From CBDUEV01 sp965366365 (GTDB taxonomy: Bacteria; Actinomycetota; Acidimicrobiia; Spongiisociales; JAENVV01), in assembly GCA_965366365.1 (NCBI GenBank), contig CBDUEV010000006.1, positions 1 to 64,000 on the forward strand: 64,000 bases of DNA, read 5' to 3'. Under the pieces are notes generated by a model. It made no database searches and was not told the origin of the DNA. It saw only the letters and a list, made by a program, of their open reading frames with translations. Of this stretch, positions 42,856 to 50,883 are shown in pieces. A program made the position numbers and the translations under genes. Position 1 is the first letter of the stretch; each line of letters opens with the position of its first letter.

Positions 42856-43678
42856 CCACGATTTCGATCTCATCGCTCAGCTCGCCGAGGGCTCTCTTCT
42901 TGGTGACGACATTCGGGCCGCCGAGGCGGCAGTGGAGTCCTGTGACGAGTGCCGCCTCGAGTTCGAGGCCCAGTCGTTCATTCTGGGTGCGCTCTCCGAC
43001 GTCGCGCCCGCCAGGTTGACCGACTTGGAGCGTGCCCGGCTGCACAGAACCGTCACGGAAGCCACGCTGGCGCCGGTCGTTCCCGAGCGGCAGCGCTCCG
43101 CTTTCTCGGTGTGGCTCCCCAAGCTGGCGATCGCCGCAGCCGCCGTGGCCTTCGTCGGCGTGGTCGGCGTCGGCATCCAAACCCGGGGCGCCAGTGACGA
43201 GGCCGCCTCGGGATTCGCCGCAGAAGACTCTTCGCAAGAGGCAGGCGAATCAACGGCCATGGCAAGCGAGGAAGGAGCCATGGAGGCGGAATCCGCCCTG
43301 GCGGCCCCCACCGATGAGGCGCTCGCCTTCGACGAAACGCTCGAGGACGGAGCCGGCGCCGTGGCCTCCTCTGCCGCCCTGCTCCAGCCGCTCGACCTTG
43401 GCGTGATCAGCAGCCAGAGCTTCGAGGCCCTGACATTCGAGCGGGCTACACCGGGGGCAGTTCCGGCGCGGACGGGCGACCAGGTGCCGTTGGAGCCCTT
43501 TCCGTTCGCCTGTGTGGGAGCCGCGGTGGGGACCTATGGCGAGGAAGAAGACATGATCTTCGCCGGGGTTGCGGTTCTGGATGGCAGGGTGGTGGAGATC
43601 CTCGCCTTCAGCGATGAGATCGTCGCTCTCGACCCCAAGACCTGCACCCTCGTCGACAGCAACGTCATCGGTCGCTGA
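42848..43678 (+). CDS. Membrane anti-sigma factor
   Basis: Encodes 276 aa from the ATG at 42848 (a GTG at 42839 is an alternative). The N-terminal ~80 residues have the ZAS shape with CDEC at Cys32/Cys35, but the His four residues before the first Cys is Ala28. One helix at about 90-112 (WLPKLAIAAAAVAFVGVVGV), then an acidic exported linker and a C-terminal domain with two Cys. It overlaps sigM by 8 bp and should hold it inactive at the membrane. Equivalent to the Rv3912 position in Mycobacterium. Confidence 0.82.
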   Translation: MHSHDFDLIAQLAEGSLLGDDIRAAEAAVESCDECRLEFEAQSFILGALSDVAPARLTDLERARLHRTVTEATLAPVVPERQRSAFSVWLPKLAIAAAAVAFVGVVGVGIQTRGASDEAASGFAAEDSSQEAGESTAMASEEGAMEAESALAAPTDEALAFDETLEDGAGAVASSAALLQPLDLGVISSQSFEALTFERATPGAVPARTGDQVPLEPFPFACVGAAVGTYGEEEDMIFAGVAVLDGRVVEILAFSDEIVALDPKTCTLVDSNVIGR

Positions 43679-43723
43679 CCCAAGCGGGTGATCCGGCGGG
43701 TGGGCCTGTCGGCGGTGGCTGGC

Positions 43724-43729
43724 TAGGCT
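43724..43729 (+). promoter_or_regulatory. -10 element for leaderless mRNA of the small membrane gene
   Basis: TAGGCT followed by 6 nt and the ATG at 43736. It would drive the downstream trxB-trxA genes separately from sigM. Confidence 0.45.
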
Positions 43730-43735
43730 GGCACG

Positions 43736-44014
43736 ATGGACGAATTCGCAGCAAGGTTCGCCGACAAACTGGAAGAGTACGCCGGCAAGGTACGCCTTCT
43801 CACGGTCGATCGAATCAACCGGATCCTCACAATGACCGCTCTCGGCCTCGTCATGGCCTTTCTCGCTTTCGTGGCCATCCTGTTTGTGATCGTGGCTCTT
43901 TTCCGGTTGGTGGCGGTTTACACCACCGTCGAGGGGGCCTACGCCATATTCGGTGGATTATTCCTCCTCGCCGGCGCGTTGGTGTGGTGGAAGCGAAACG
44001 CCGAACCAACCTGA
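43736..44014 (+). CDS. Small two-helix membrane protein
   Basis: Encodes 92 aa: amphipathic N-terminal helix (~1-28), then two membrane helices (~33-57 and ~66-85) ending WWKRNAEP. The pattern resembles the putative phage-holin-superfamily/DUF1469 small proteins of actinobacteria. Function unknown. It precedes trxB by 7 bp and probably shares its transcript. Confidence 0.75.
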   Translation: MDEFAARFADKLEEYAGKVRLLTVDRINRILTMTALGLVMAFLAFVAILFVIVALFRLVAVYTTVEGAYAIFGGLFLLAGALVWWKRNAEPT

Positions 44015-44021
44015 GGAAACC

Positions 44022-44942
44022 ATGACCGAGAACGTCATCATCATCGGCTCCGGCCCCGCCGGCTACACCGCCGCACTCTACGCCGCCCGTGCCAGCCTCG
44101 ACCCACTCGTCTTCGAGGGAAGCCAACGAGGCGGTCAGCTCATGATCACCACCGATGTGGAGAACTACCCCGGGTTCCCCGACGGCATCATGGGGCCGGA
44201 GCTCATGGAGCACTTCCGCAAGCAGGCGGAACGTTTTGGGGCGCGACTCAAGACGGAGGACGTGACCAAAGTCGACCTCACCGAGCGTCCCTTCAAGGTT
44301 TGGGTGGGCGCCGACGAATACGAGGCGCACACGGTCATCATCTCAACCGGAGCCAACGCACGCTGGCTGGGCGTTCCCGGCGAGGAGCGTCTCACCGGAC
44401 GCGGCGTGAGTGCTTGCGCCACGTGTGATGGGTTCTTCTTTCGAGATCGCCAGTTGATCGTTGTTGGCGGAGGTGACACCGCCATGGAGGAGGCCCTCTT
44501 CCTGACCAAGTTCGCCTCCAAGGTCTTCGTCGTCCATCGCCGCGACGAGTTCCGCGCTTCCAAGATCATGGCTCAGCGCGTCCTCGAGCATCCGAAGGTC
44601 GAAGTCGTCTGGAACGCCGTCGTCGAGGAAATCCTCGGCGAGGACGAGGTGACGGGCGCCGTCCTTCGGGACACCGTGACCAACGAAACACGGCAGATGA
44701 AGATCGACGGTGTGTTCGTGGCCATCGGCCACAAGCCCACGACGGAACTGTTCGATGGTCAGTTGAAGCTGACCGACACCGGCTATATCGACCTCGAGGG
44801 CCCTTCGACTGCCACCAACGTGGCGGGCGTCTTCGCGGCGGGTGACGTGGCCGATCATGTGTATCGTCAAGCCGTCACGGCGGCAGGCACCGGGTGTCGG
44901 GCCGCCATCGATGCCGAACGATGGCTCGCCGACCACGAGTAG
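44022..44942 (+). CDS. trxB: Thioredoxin-disulfide reductase
   Basis: Encodes 306 aa. FAD site IIIGSGPAGYTAALYAA, redox centre CATC (Cys132/Cys135), NADPH site VVGGGDTAMEEA and C-terminal VFAAGDVAD are present. It passes electrons from NADPH to thioredoxin. Start ATG at 44022 follows TGAGGAAACC. Together with trxA 26 bp downstream it forms the disulfide-reducing pair next to an ECF sigma system, as in Mycobacterium. Confidence 0.96.
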   Translation: MTENVIIIGSGPAGYTAALYAARASLDPLVFEGSQRGGQLMITTDVENYPGFPDGIMGPELMEHFRKQAERFGARLKTEDVTKVDLTERPFKVWVGADEYEAHTVIISTGANARWLGVPGEERLTGRGVSACATCDGFFFRDRQLIVVGGGDTAMEEALFLTKFASKVFVVHRRDEFRASKIMAQRVLEHPKVEVVWNAVVEEILGEDEVTGAVLRDTVTNETRQMKIDGVFVAIGHKPTTELFDGQLKLTDTGYIDLEGPSTATNVAGVFAAGDVADHVYRQAVTAAGTGCRAAIDAERWLADHE

Positions 44943-44967
44943 AACCCCACCAGATCAAGGAGTTGAC

Positions 44968-45294
44968 ATGGGAGACAACACACAGAACCTCACGGACGCG
45001 ACATTCAAGGACGCCATTTCGTCGGCCACCCCGGTCCTGGTCGATTTCTGGGCCGAATGGTGCGGACCGTGCCGGGCTGTCGCGCCGGTGCTCGACGCCA
45101 TCGCGGCGGAGTACCCGGGCAAGATCTCGATTGCCAAACTCAATATCGATGACTTCCCGCAGCCGGCCGCCGACAACGGAGTGATGAGCATTCCCACCAT
45201 GATCGTGTACAAGGAAGGCGTGGCGGTGAAGAAGATCGTCGGCGCCCGGTCCAAGGCGGACATGGTGAAAGAACTCTCCGACATCCTCGCCTAG
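44968..45294 (+). CDS. trxA: Thioredoxin
   Basis: Encodes 108 aa, a single thioredoxin fold with active site WCGPC (Cys32/Cys35), buried Asp26 and the cis-Pro segment SIPTMIVY. AAGGAG precedes the ATG by 7 nt. It is reduced by the TrxB encoded just upstream. Confidence 0.97.
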   Translation: MGDNTQNLTDATFKDAISSATPVLVDFWAEWCGPCRAVAPVLDAIAAEYPGKISIAKLNIDDFPQPAADNGVMSIPTMIVYKEGVAVKKIVGARSKADMVKELSDILA

Positions 45295-45431
45295 TGGAGT
45301 CGGGCCACCATACCGGCCTCCGGTTGCGCCTGATGGACTGTCGCGACGGCGACTGTTCACGAGAACCACTTCGTCGGAATTGGTACTTATTTCCAGGCCG
45401 TGGGATCTTAGGGCCTGGGGGGAAACACTGA

Positions 45432-46445
45432 ATGCGGCTGTATCGAACCGGGGACTCCGGGGGGCCGGTCCGCGATATTCAGCGACGGCTTGCGGCGGTG
45501 GGTCACTCGAGCCGGCCCGATCCTCCTGGAGAGTTCGGGCAGGGAACCGAGTCGGCCGTGCTGGCGTTTCAGGAGGAACGCGGCCTGGCGCGGGACGGTA
45601 TCGTCGGCCCCGATACGTGGCGAGCGCTGTACGAAGCGGGCTACGCCCTCGGTGACCGCCTCCTCTTCTATCGCTCCCCCATGCTGCGCGGCGACGACGT
45701 CGCCGACCTTCAACGGCGACTCAACGAATTCGGATTCGACGCCGACAAGGTCGACGGGGTCTTCGGTCCGCTCACCCATCGGGCGGTTCTCGACTTCGAA
45801 GCCAACCGGAGCATGGCAGAAGACGGCGTGGTCGGCCCACGGGTGATCGAAGAGTTGAAGGCGCTGCAACGAACGCCCCCACAAGCCGGTCGAGAACGGG
45901 TACGCGAGAGGGAGTGGCTGCGCGGGCTCCCCCGCACGGTGGTGGGGACCAGGATCTACCTCGATCCAGCCGGGTCGGAAGACGCCCTCGGCGCCGCCCT
46001 CTGGGACCTGACGACGGAAATCTTCGTCGGTTTCCAGAATTTAGGCGGCGTTCCGGTCCTTTCTCACAGCGTGGACGTGTCCCCGCCTGCCACGGTGCGG
46101 GCTCGTCGCGCCAATCGCCTCGGGGCGGACCTGACGCTCTCGTTTCGAGCTCCCGGGCCGGAGGGAACCGGCATCTACTTTTTTCAGAGTCCGCACAGTA
46201 GAAGCGAGGCGGGATTCCTCCTGGCGTCGGTGTTGGCCGACGCGCTCGGTGTATCGATCAGCGGTCGCACCACGCCGATGCTCAAGAACACCCGCGCCCC
46301 CGCCGTCCTGATCGCCATCGAACCGACACCGAAGATCGCCGACGCCGTATTGGCCGGGGTGTGCGATTTCTTCCGAAGGGCGGCCGAGGAGATGAAGACC
46401 CCCGACCCGAAGAACGCCGCAGTCGCGGCCACGCTCGAACCCTAG
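45432..46445 (+). CDS. CwlM-like protein: two peptidoglycan-binding modules and degenerate amidase
   Basis: Encodes 337 aa without signal peptide. Two PGRP-binding-1 modules (VRDIQRRLAAVGH..., VADLQRRLNEFGFD...) are followed by an amidase_3 fold. The expected zinc-ligand motif GHG is AGS (180-182), the SIHAN His is Phe (LTLSFRA) and the middle Glu is missing, so hydrolysis is unlikely. Mycobacterial CwlM, at the same place, is cytoplasmic and known to regulate MurA rather than cut peptidoglycan; the same job is inferred here. It lies 137 bp after trxA and is convergent with parB. Confidence 0.85.
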   Translation: MRLYRTGDSGGPVRDIQRRLAAVGHSSRPDPPGEFGQGTESAVLAFQEERGLARDGIVGPDTWRALYEAGYALGDRLLFYRSPMLRGDDVADLQRRLNEFGFDADKVDGVFGPLTHRAVLDFEANRSMAEDGVVGPRVIEELKALQRTPPQAGRERVREREWLRGLPRTVVGTRIYLDPAGSEDALGAALWDLTTEIFVGFQNLGGVPVLSHSVDVSPPATVRARRANRLGADLTLSFRAPGPEGTGIYFFQSPHSRSEAGFLLASVLADALGVSISGRTTPMLKNTRAPAVLIAIEPTPKIADAVLAGVCDFFRRAAEEMKTPDPKNAAVAATLEP

Positions 46446-46455
46446 AAGGCCCCGA

Positions 46456-47322
46456 TCAGTAGAAAGCCCGGTAGATCCGTTCGAGGTCCTCGAGGGAGTT
46501 GTAACGGATCACGACACTTCCCTTGCTGTTGCGGTACTTGATGCTCACTTTGGTTTCCAGCTGCTCGGCGAGTCGTTGTTCGAGTTCCGAGATGGCAGCC
46601 GGCCGCAACTCTCGCGAGGTTGACGGCGGCACCTGCCCCGGCACCTCCGCGTGCGACTCTCGGTCTCTCACGGCCTCTTCGACTTGCCGTACCGACCAGC
46701 CTTCCTCGGCTGCCCTCTGCGCGACGTGCTCGGCGTATTTGCGGTCCTCCATACCCACCAGGGCGCGCGCCGCGCCGGCAGACAGCTCGCCGCGTTCGAG
46801 CAGACCTTGAATGGAGGCGGGAAGAGTCAGCAATCGCAGGGTGTTGGTCACGGCAGACCGGCTCTTGCCCACTCTGTCGCCGACCTCCTGGTGGGTTAAC
46901 CCAAAATCTTCCAGGAGTTGCTCGTAGGCGGCGGCTTCTTCGAGTGGGCTCAGGTCTTGCCGCTGGACGTTCTCGATGAGGGCTTCCGTCAAGGAGGACC
47001 GGTCGTCGCCCGTTCTCACGACCACCGGAACCTCCGCCAGGCCGGCCTCCTTGGCGGCGCGAAGGCGTCTCTCGCCGGCGATCAGTTGATAGGAGCCTTC
47101 TTGCTCGGCCCTGCGAACGACCAGCGGCTGGAGGATGCCAACCTCCTTCACAGAGGCTGTTAACGAATCCAGAGCATCTTGATCAAATGTTGTGCGCGGT
47201 TGTTGGGGGTTGGGAGCGATCAGGTCGGTCGCAACTTTGGCGTACTCCCCCAGCTCGGGCTCTCCCTGGGGGATGAGGGCTTCGAGGCCTCGCCCCAAGC
47301 CGCTTCTCCGAGTTGCTCCCAT
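46456..47322 (-). CDS. parB: Chromosome-partitioning protein ParB
   Basis: Encodes 288 aa. CTPase/ParB N-domain (PNPQQPRTTFDQDAL, ITAGERRLRAAKEAG-like GERRLRAAK), HTH LTHQEVGDRVGKSRSAV and a C-terminal dimerisation domain. It loads at parS and slides as a CTP clamp. AGGGAG precedes the ATG. Its targets are very likely the two parS copies at 48795 and 48831. Confidence 0.96.
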   Translation of the reverse strand: MGATRRSGLGRGLEALIPQGEPELGEYAKVATDLIAPNPQQPRTTFDQDALDSLTASVKEVGILQPLVVRRAEQEGSYQLIAGERRLRAAKEAGLAEVPVVVRTGDDRSSLTEALIENVQRQDLSPLEEAAAYEQLLEDFGLTHQEVGDRVGKSRSAVTNTLRLLTLPASIQGLLERGELSAGAARALVGMEDRKYAEHVAQRAAEEGWSVRQVEEAVRDRESHAEVPGQVPPSTSRELRPAAISELEQRLAEQLETKVSIKYRNSKGSVVIRYNSLEDLERIYRAFY

Positions 47323-47332
47323 CGTGTTCTCC

Positions 47333-48115
47333 CTACTCTCGCCCGTGGCGGCGTCGGAACTCTCGACCGAGCTCCCGGTATGCGATCGCTCCCCGACTCA
47401 TCGGGTCGAAGGCCTCGATGGGTTCACCATATGAGGGTGCCTCGCTGAGTCGAACTGACCTCGGAATCACCGTGCGATACGCCTGCTCCCCGAAAAAGGC
47501 TCGTACCTGGGCGGCGACATCTGCGGAGAGCTTGGTCCTAGCGTCATACATCGTCAGGACGGCGCCACCGATCTCGAGGTCCGGATTGAGGTTTCCCTGC
47601 ACCAGTTCAACATTCCGAAGGAGTTGGCTGAGTCCCTCCAGTGCGTAGTACTCGCTCTGGATGGGAATCAAGACCTCGTCTGCAGCGGCAAAGGCATTGA
47701 TCGTCAGGAGGCCCAGTGAGGGCGGGCAATCGATGAGCACGAAGTCGTACTCTCCCATCACTCCCTTCAGGGCATTGCGGAGCCGTTGTTCCCGCGAGAA
47801 GACCGAGACCAGCTCGATCTCGGCGCCGGCGAGGTCGATGGTCGCCGGTACGACATAGAGGTTCCGAACGCTGGTCGGCTCGACGGCGTCCTCGATAGGC
47901 TGTTCCTGCAGCAACACGTCATAGATCGACAATTCGATTGTGGAACGGTCCACCCCAAGGCCCGAAGTGGCGTTTCCCTGCGGGTCGAGATCCACGAGGA
48001 GGATCCGTTCACCCTGAAAGGCCAAAGCAGCGGCAAGGTTGATGGAGGTCGTTGATTTGCCGACGCCGCCCTTCTGGTTGGCGAGTGCGACGATACGAGT
48101 CTGGCGTTCGCTCAC
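47333..48115 (-). CDS. parA: Chromosome-partitioning ATPase ParA (Soj)
   Basis: Encodes 260 aa from a GTG at 48115 that overlaps the rsmG stop (GTGA). Deviant Walker A ANQKGGVGKSTT, Walker A' LLVDLDPQGNATSG and Walker B VLIDCPPSLGLLT are complete. It drives segregation of the ParB-parS complex. Operon rsmG-parA-parB. Confidence 0.96.
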   Translation of the reverse strand: MSERQTRIVALANQKGGVGKSTTSINLAAALAFQGERILLVDLDPQGNATSGLGVDRSTIELSIYDVLLQEQPIEDAVEPTSVRNLYVVPATIDLAGAEIELVSVFSREQRLRNALKGVMGEYDFVLIDCPPSLGLLTINAFAAADEVLIPIQSEYYALEGLSQLLRNVELVQGNLNPDLEIGGAVLTMYDARTKLSADVAAQVRAFFGEQAYRTVIPRSVRLSEAPSYGEPIEAFDPMSRGAIAYRELGREFRRRHGRE

Positions 48116-48744
48116 GATCGCGCCATGATAAGCAACCACGCGCGAAGGTCAAGGACCTTTACCTCCTCGACCGTCCCGGTCAGGCCTGCCGCCTCAGTGG
48201 CCAAGAGGAGTTCGGCCGCATTGGTGGGGGCCTGTGTCCGGCTCAGACCAACCACGCTTCTCCCTCCGGGGTGCAGAAGCGGTGCAACGACAGAAGGTGC
48301 CTCGACGGGGGGGAGCACTGCCCTCATCACCACCGCTTCATACTGATCCCGGTGGGAGTGCACATCGGCCTGCAAAGCGGAGACGTTGGCGAGTCCGAGG
48401 ACCCGGATCGCCCGTCGGGCCAGGTCATATCGCCGGCCGGACCGGTCCAGGAGCACCACCTGTGCCTCGGGCCACACGATTCCCAGGACCAACCCAGGGA
48501 GCCCGACACCCGAGCCGATGTCCAGCACCGTGGCCGGGGCGGTACCCCGCCACGGACGGGCAAACAACACGGAATCTGCCAGGTGGCGCTCCTCGAGCAA
48601 GTCAACCTCGCTGGGTCCGACGCCGCCTGCTTCCACCGCCTCGGTTGCCAGCCAATGCTGAAGCTTCTCCATGGAACTCCACTGCCGGTCGTCCAGCGTG
48701 AGTCCGGCGTCTGCCAGGGCGGCTTCGATCGGTGCTCTTTCCAT
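48112..48744 (-). CDS. rsmG: 16S rRNA (guanine-527-N7)-methyltransferase
   Basis: Encodes 210 aa. SAM-binding LDIGSGVGLPGLVLG, LLDRSGRR and EERHLADSVLF identify RsmG (GidB). It methylates G527 of 16S rRNA, a site whose loss can give low-level streptomycin resistance. First gene of the rsmG-parA-parB unit. TATCAT lies 6 nt upstream of the ATG, suggesting a leaderless mRNA. Confidence 0.94.
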   Translation of the reverse strand: MERAPIEAALADAGLTLDDRQWSSMEKLQHWLATEAVEAGGVGPSEVDLLEERHLADSVLFARPWRGTAPATVLDIGSGVGLPGLVLGIVWPEAQVVLLDRSGRRYDLARRAIRVLGLANVSALQADVHSHRDQYEAVVMRAVLPPVEAPSVVAPLLHPGGRSVVGLSRTQAPTNAAELLLATEAAGLTGTVEEVKVLDLRAWLLIMARS

Positions 48745-48750
48745 CGGGCG

Positions 48751-48756
48751 ATGATA
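48751..48756 (-). promoter_or_regulatory. -10 element for leaderless rsmG-parAB mRNA
   Basis: TATCAT (minus strand) ends 6 nt before the ATG at 48744; no Shine-Dalgarno sequence. The nearest parS is about 40 bp upstream, so ParB spreading could affect this promoter. Confidence 0.45.
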
Positions 48757-48794
48757 GCCAGCCGGAGCCGAAATCCGGTGTCCGCCATGTGTTT

Positions 48795-48810
48795 CGTTTC
48801 ACGTGAAACC
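48795..48810. other. parS site 1
   Basis: CGTTTCACGTGAAACC contains the 14-bp perfect palindrome GTTTCACGTGAAAC, the core of the universal parS consensus. Lies between rsmG and jag, about 3 kb from dnaA. Confidence 0.93.
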
Positions 48811-48830
48811 TCAACCGAGCGTCTAGCCAG

Positions 48831-48846
48831 CGTTTCACGTGAAACG
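48831..48846. other. parS site 2
   Basis: CGTTTCACGTGAAACG, a full 16-bp palindrome with the parS core, 36 bp (centre to centre) from site 1, thus on nearly the same face of the helix. Confidence 0.93.
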
Positions 48847-48848
48847 CG

Positions 48849-48874
48849 AGAAGGGGGCCGATCGGCCCCCTTCT
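48849..48874 (-). terminator. Hairpin terminator of the rpmH-jag operon
   Basis: A perfect 26-bp palindrome (AGAAGGGGGCC then GATC then GGCCCCCTTCT) 22 bp downstream of the jag stop on the minus strand. It separates the rpmH-rnpA-yidD-yidC-jag unit from rsmG-parAB. No long U tract follows. Confidence 0.7.
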
Positions 48875-48896
48875 TCGGTCTCCTGAGCGATGGCGA

Positions 48897-49769
48897 TCAC
48901 TCCGGGCTGATAACCACGCTGCGGCGCGGCTCTTCGCCCTCCGAATACGAGCGCACCCCGTCGAGCGCCTGTACGGCGTCGTGGATCACCTTGCGGTCGG
49001 CCGGATTCATGGGCTCCAGCATCACTTCCGCCCCATCCTCCCGCACTTGTTCGGCCAGGCGACCGGCATAGATGGCGAGAGCCTCCCGACGTCGCTCGCC
49101 GTAGCCGGCAATATCCAGCCGGAGTCGCACGTTTTCGTGCGTCTGCCGCTGGACAACCGTCCGCGCCAGCTCGTGGACCGATTGCATGATCGAGCCTTTT
49201 GGCCCCACAAGCGCCTCCGTTTGCTCGCCGCTCACGTTGGCGTGGATGATATCGTCCTCGTCGGCGGAGGCGGTCACCGTGCCTTCCAAGCCAAACGCAT
49301 CGAGCAATCCAACGAGAAACTCCCTGACGACCTCTGCTTGTTCTTCGCGCGTCACGGATGGCTCCTCGTTCTTGGTCGACGCCCCGGCGTTCGATGAACC
49401 CGAGTCCTTGTTCGCCTGTGCAGGCCGGTTGCTTCTTTGGTCACGGCCCTGCGAGCTGCCCTGTTGTTTCCGTTCGGGCCTACCTTGTTTGCCGCCGCTG
49501 CGGTCTCTTCCTTGGTTTTGCCCTCTTTCTGAGGTTTTGGGGCTTTCGCGGTTGGAGTCGTCGCGACCTTTGCCTCGGTTTCGGCGCCGGCGCTTGGGCT
49601 TTGCCTTCACCTGAACCACGGCTTGCTTGGCGCCCATCCCGAGGAAGCCCCGTTCGGGCTCCTGGATCACTTTGACGTCAGCCTGCTTCTCCGACTCCAG
49701 CCCGAGTTCTTCGATTGCTGCCTGGACAGCGATCTCGACCGTCTTTCCTCGTACTTCTACCCACTCCAC
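48897..49769 (-). CDS. jag: Jag/KhpB RNA-binding protein
   Basis: Encodes 290 aa. Jag_N domain (VEVRGKTVEIAVQAAIEELG), a long basic linker rich in Arg, Gly, Gln and Ser (about 58-135), a KH domain with GPKGSIMQSVHEL and a C-terminal R3H domain (NPADRKVIHDAV). It is an RNA-binding protein tied to YidC and cell-wall/elongation control. The GTG at 49769 lies 5 bp after the yidC stop; GGAGGAGG inside the end of yidC is somewhat far (12 nt). Confidence 0.92.
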   Translation of the reverse strand: MEWVEVRGKTVEIAVQAAIEELGLESEKQADVKVIQEPERGFLGMGAKQAVVQVKAKPKRRRRNRGKGRDDSNRESPKTSERGQNQGRDRSGGKQGRPERKQQGSSQGRDQRSNRPAQANKDSGSSNAGASTKNEEPSVTREEQAEVVREFLVGLLDAFGLEGTVTASADEDDIIHANVSGEQTEALVGPKGSIMQSVHELARTVVQRQTHENVRLRLDIAGYGERRREALAIYAGRLAEQVREDGAEVMLEPMNPADRKVIHDAVQALDGVRSYSEGEEPRRSVVISPE

Positions 49770-49774
49770 GATAT

Positions 49775-50608
49775 CTAATTCCTCCTCCGCCGCTGGCGCT
49801 TTTTGGCGGACCCTTGCACCTTCTTGGGTGTCTGGGGCCCTTCCTTCGGCTCGGCCTTTGCCTCCTCGGTTCCCGTTTCGGGGGGAGTGGGCCGGCCGTC
49901 GATCTTGTAGATGACGGCCTGTTGGCCGAGCCGGAAAACGTTTGATGTGGCCCAGTACACGATCAACCCTGCCTGGAAGTTCCAGGCAAAGATACCAAAC
50001 ATGAAGGGCAGGAACTTGGTGATGTTCTGGGTCATCTGGACCTGCGGGTTCGAGGCGTCTTGAGGGGTGGCCGCCTGGGTATAGGCTTGCTGGAGGAATT
50101 GGCCACCCACCATGACCAGGATGGCGAGAATATACGGCAGCGTCGTGAGCAGGCCCGCACCAAAGGCGGCGCTTGGTGTCTGGGTGAGATCCATACCGAG
50201 CCAGACGGTGTTACCGGCTTCGATCGTGTCGTGAAGGGCAGAACTGGCCGGTATGAACTCGAGAGGCGTCCTGAGGAGCCGGAACAGGGCGAACCAAATC
50301 GGCATCTGAACCAGCATCGGCCCCAGGCACCCGGTCGGGCTCGCTCCGTGCTCTCGTTGGAGCTTGATCATCTCCTCCTGGAGTTTCTTCGGGTCTTCCT
50401 TGTGCTCCGCCTGGACCTTTCGGACTTCAGGCTGCATCTGACTGAACGCCCGGGTGGCGCGGGTCTGCTTCAGCGTCAACGGAAAGAGGACGAGGTTGAT
50501 CAGAAGAGTGAGGCCGATAATGGACCACCCGAAGTCCGGAACAAGGTCGTAGAGAAAGGCGAGGATCAAGCCGAGGGGATCGGCGATGGTCTTGAGAATG
50601 CCGTCCAT
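49775..50608 (-). CDS. yidC: Membrane protein insertase YidC
   Basis: Encodes 277 aa. Membrane helices near 8-55, 100-120, 158-182 and 215-245 match the five-helix YidC/Oxa1 core, with the groove Arg in LKQTRATRAF. The cytoplasmic C-terminal tail ends in a run of Lys/Arg (KKRQRRRRN), a likely ribosome-binding tail. It inserts proteins with or without SecYEG. The start overlaps the yidD stop (TGATG). Confidence 0.93.
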   Translation of the reverse strand: MDGILKTIADPLGLILAFLYDLVPDFGWSIIGLTLLINLVLFPLTLKQTRATRAFSQMQPEVRKVQAEHKEDPKKLQEEMIKLQREHGASPTGCLGPMLVQMPIWFALFRLLRTPLEFIPASSALHDTIEAGNTVWLGMDLTQTPSAAFGAGLLTTLPYILAILVMVGGQFLQQAYTQAATPQDASNPQVQMTQNITKFLPFMFGIFAWNFQAGLIVYWATSNVFRLGQQAVIYKIDGRPTPPETGTEEAKAEPKEGPQTPKKVQGSAKKRQRRRRN

Positions 50609-50883
50609 CAGCCGACGGCTCCGTCGAGTTCCGTCACCGGAGCGTCACCGGTCGGGACCGGGTCGTACCCACCTTCATGCCAGGGATGGCACCGTGCCAA
50701 GCGCCGGCTTCCCATGAATACGCCCCTGATCACACCGAATCTCCCGATCGCTTCGTACGTGTATCGGGAGCACGTGGGTTCGTATCGGCAGTTCTTACCC
50801 AACGACGGCGATACCAGATTCTGGTAGGCCTTGATCAAGCCGCGGGCCAGTCGTGCCGGCGGAGCAACTCTCGTTTCAGGCAT
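50608..50883 (-). CDS. yidD: Membrane protein insertion efficiency factor YidD
   Basis: Encodes 91 aa from the ATG at 50883, overlapping rnpA by 8 bp. Signature CRYEPTCSRYTYEAI with three conserved Cys in all, and CHPWHEGGYDPVP. An amphipathic N-terminal helix binds the membrane. It assists YidC-dependent insertion. Confidence 0.93.
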   Translation of the reverse strand: MPETRVAPPARLARGLIKAYQNLVSPSLGKNCRYEPTCSRYTYEAIGRFGVIRGVFMGSRRLARCHPWHEGGYDPVPTGDAPVTELDGAVG

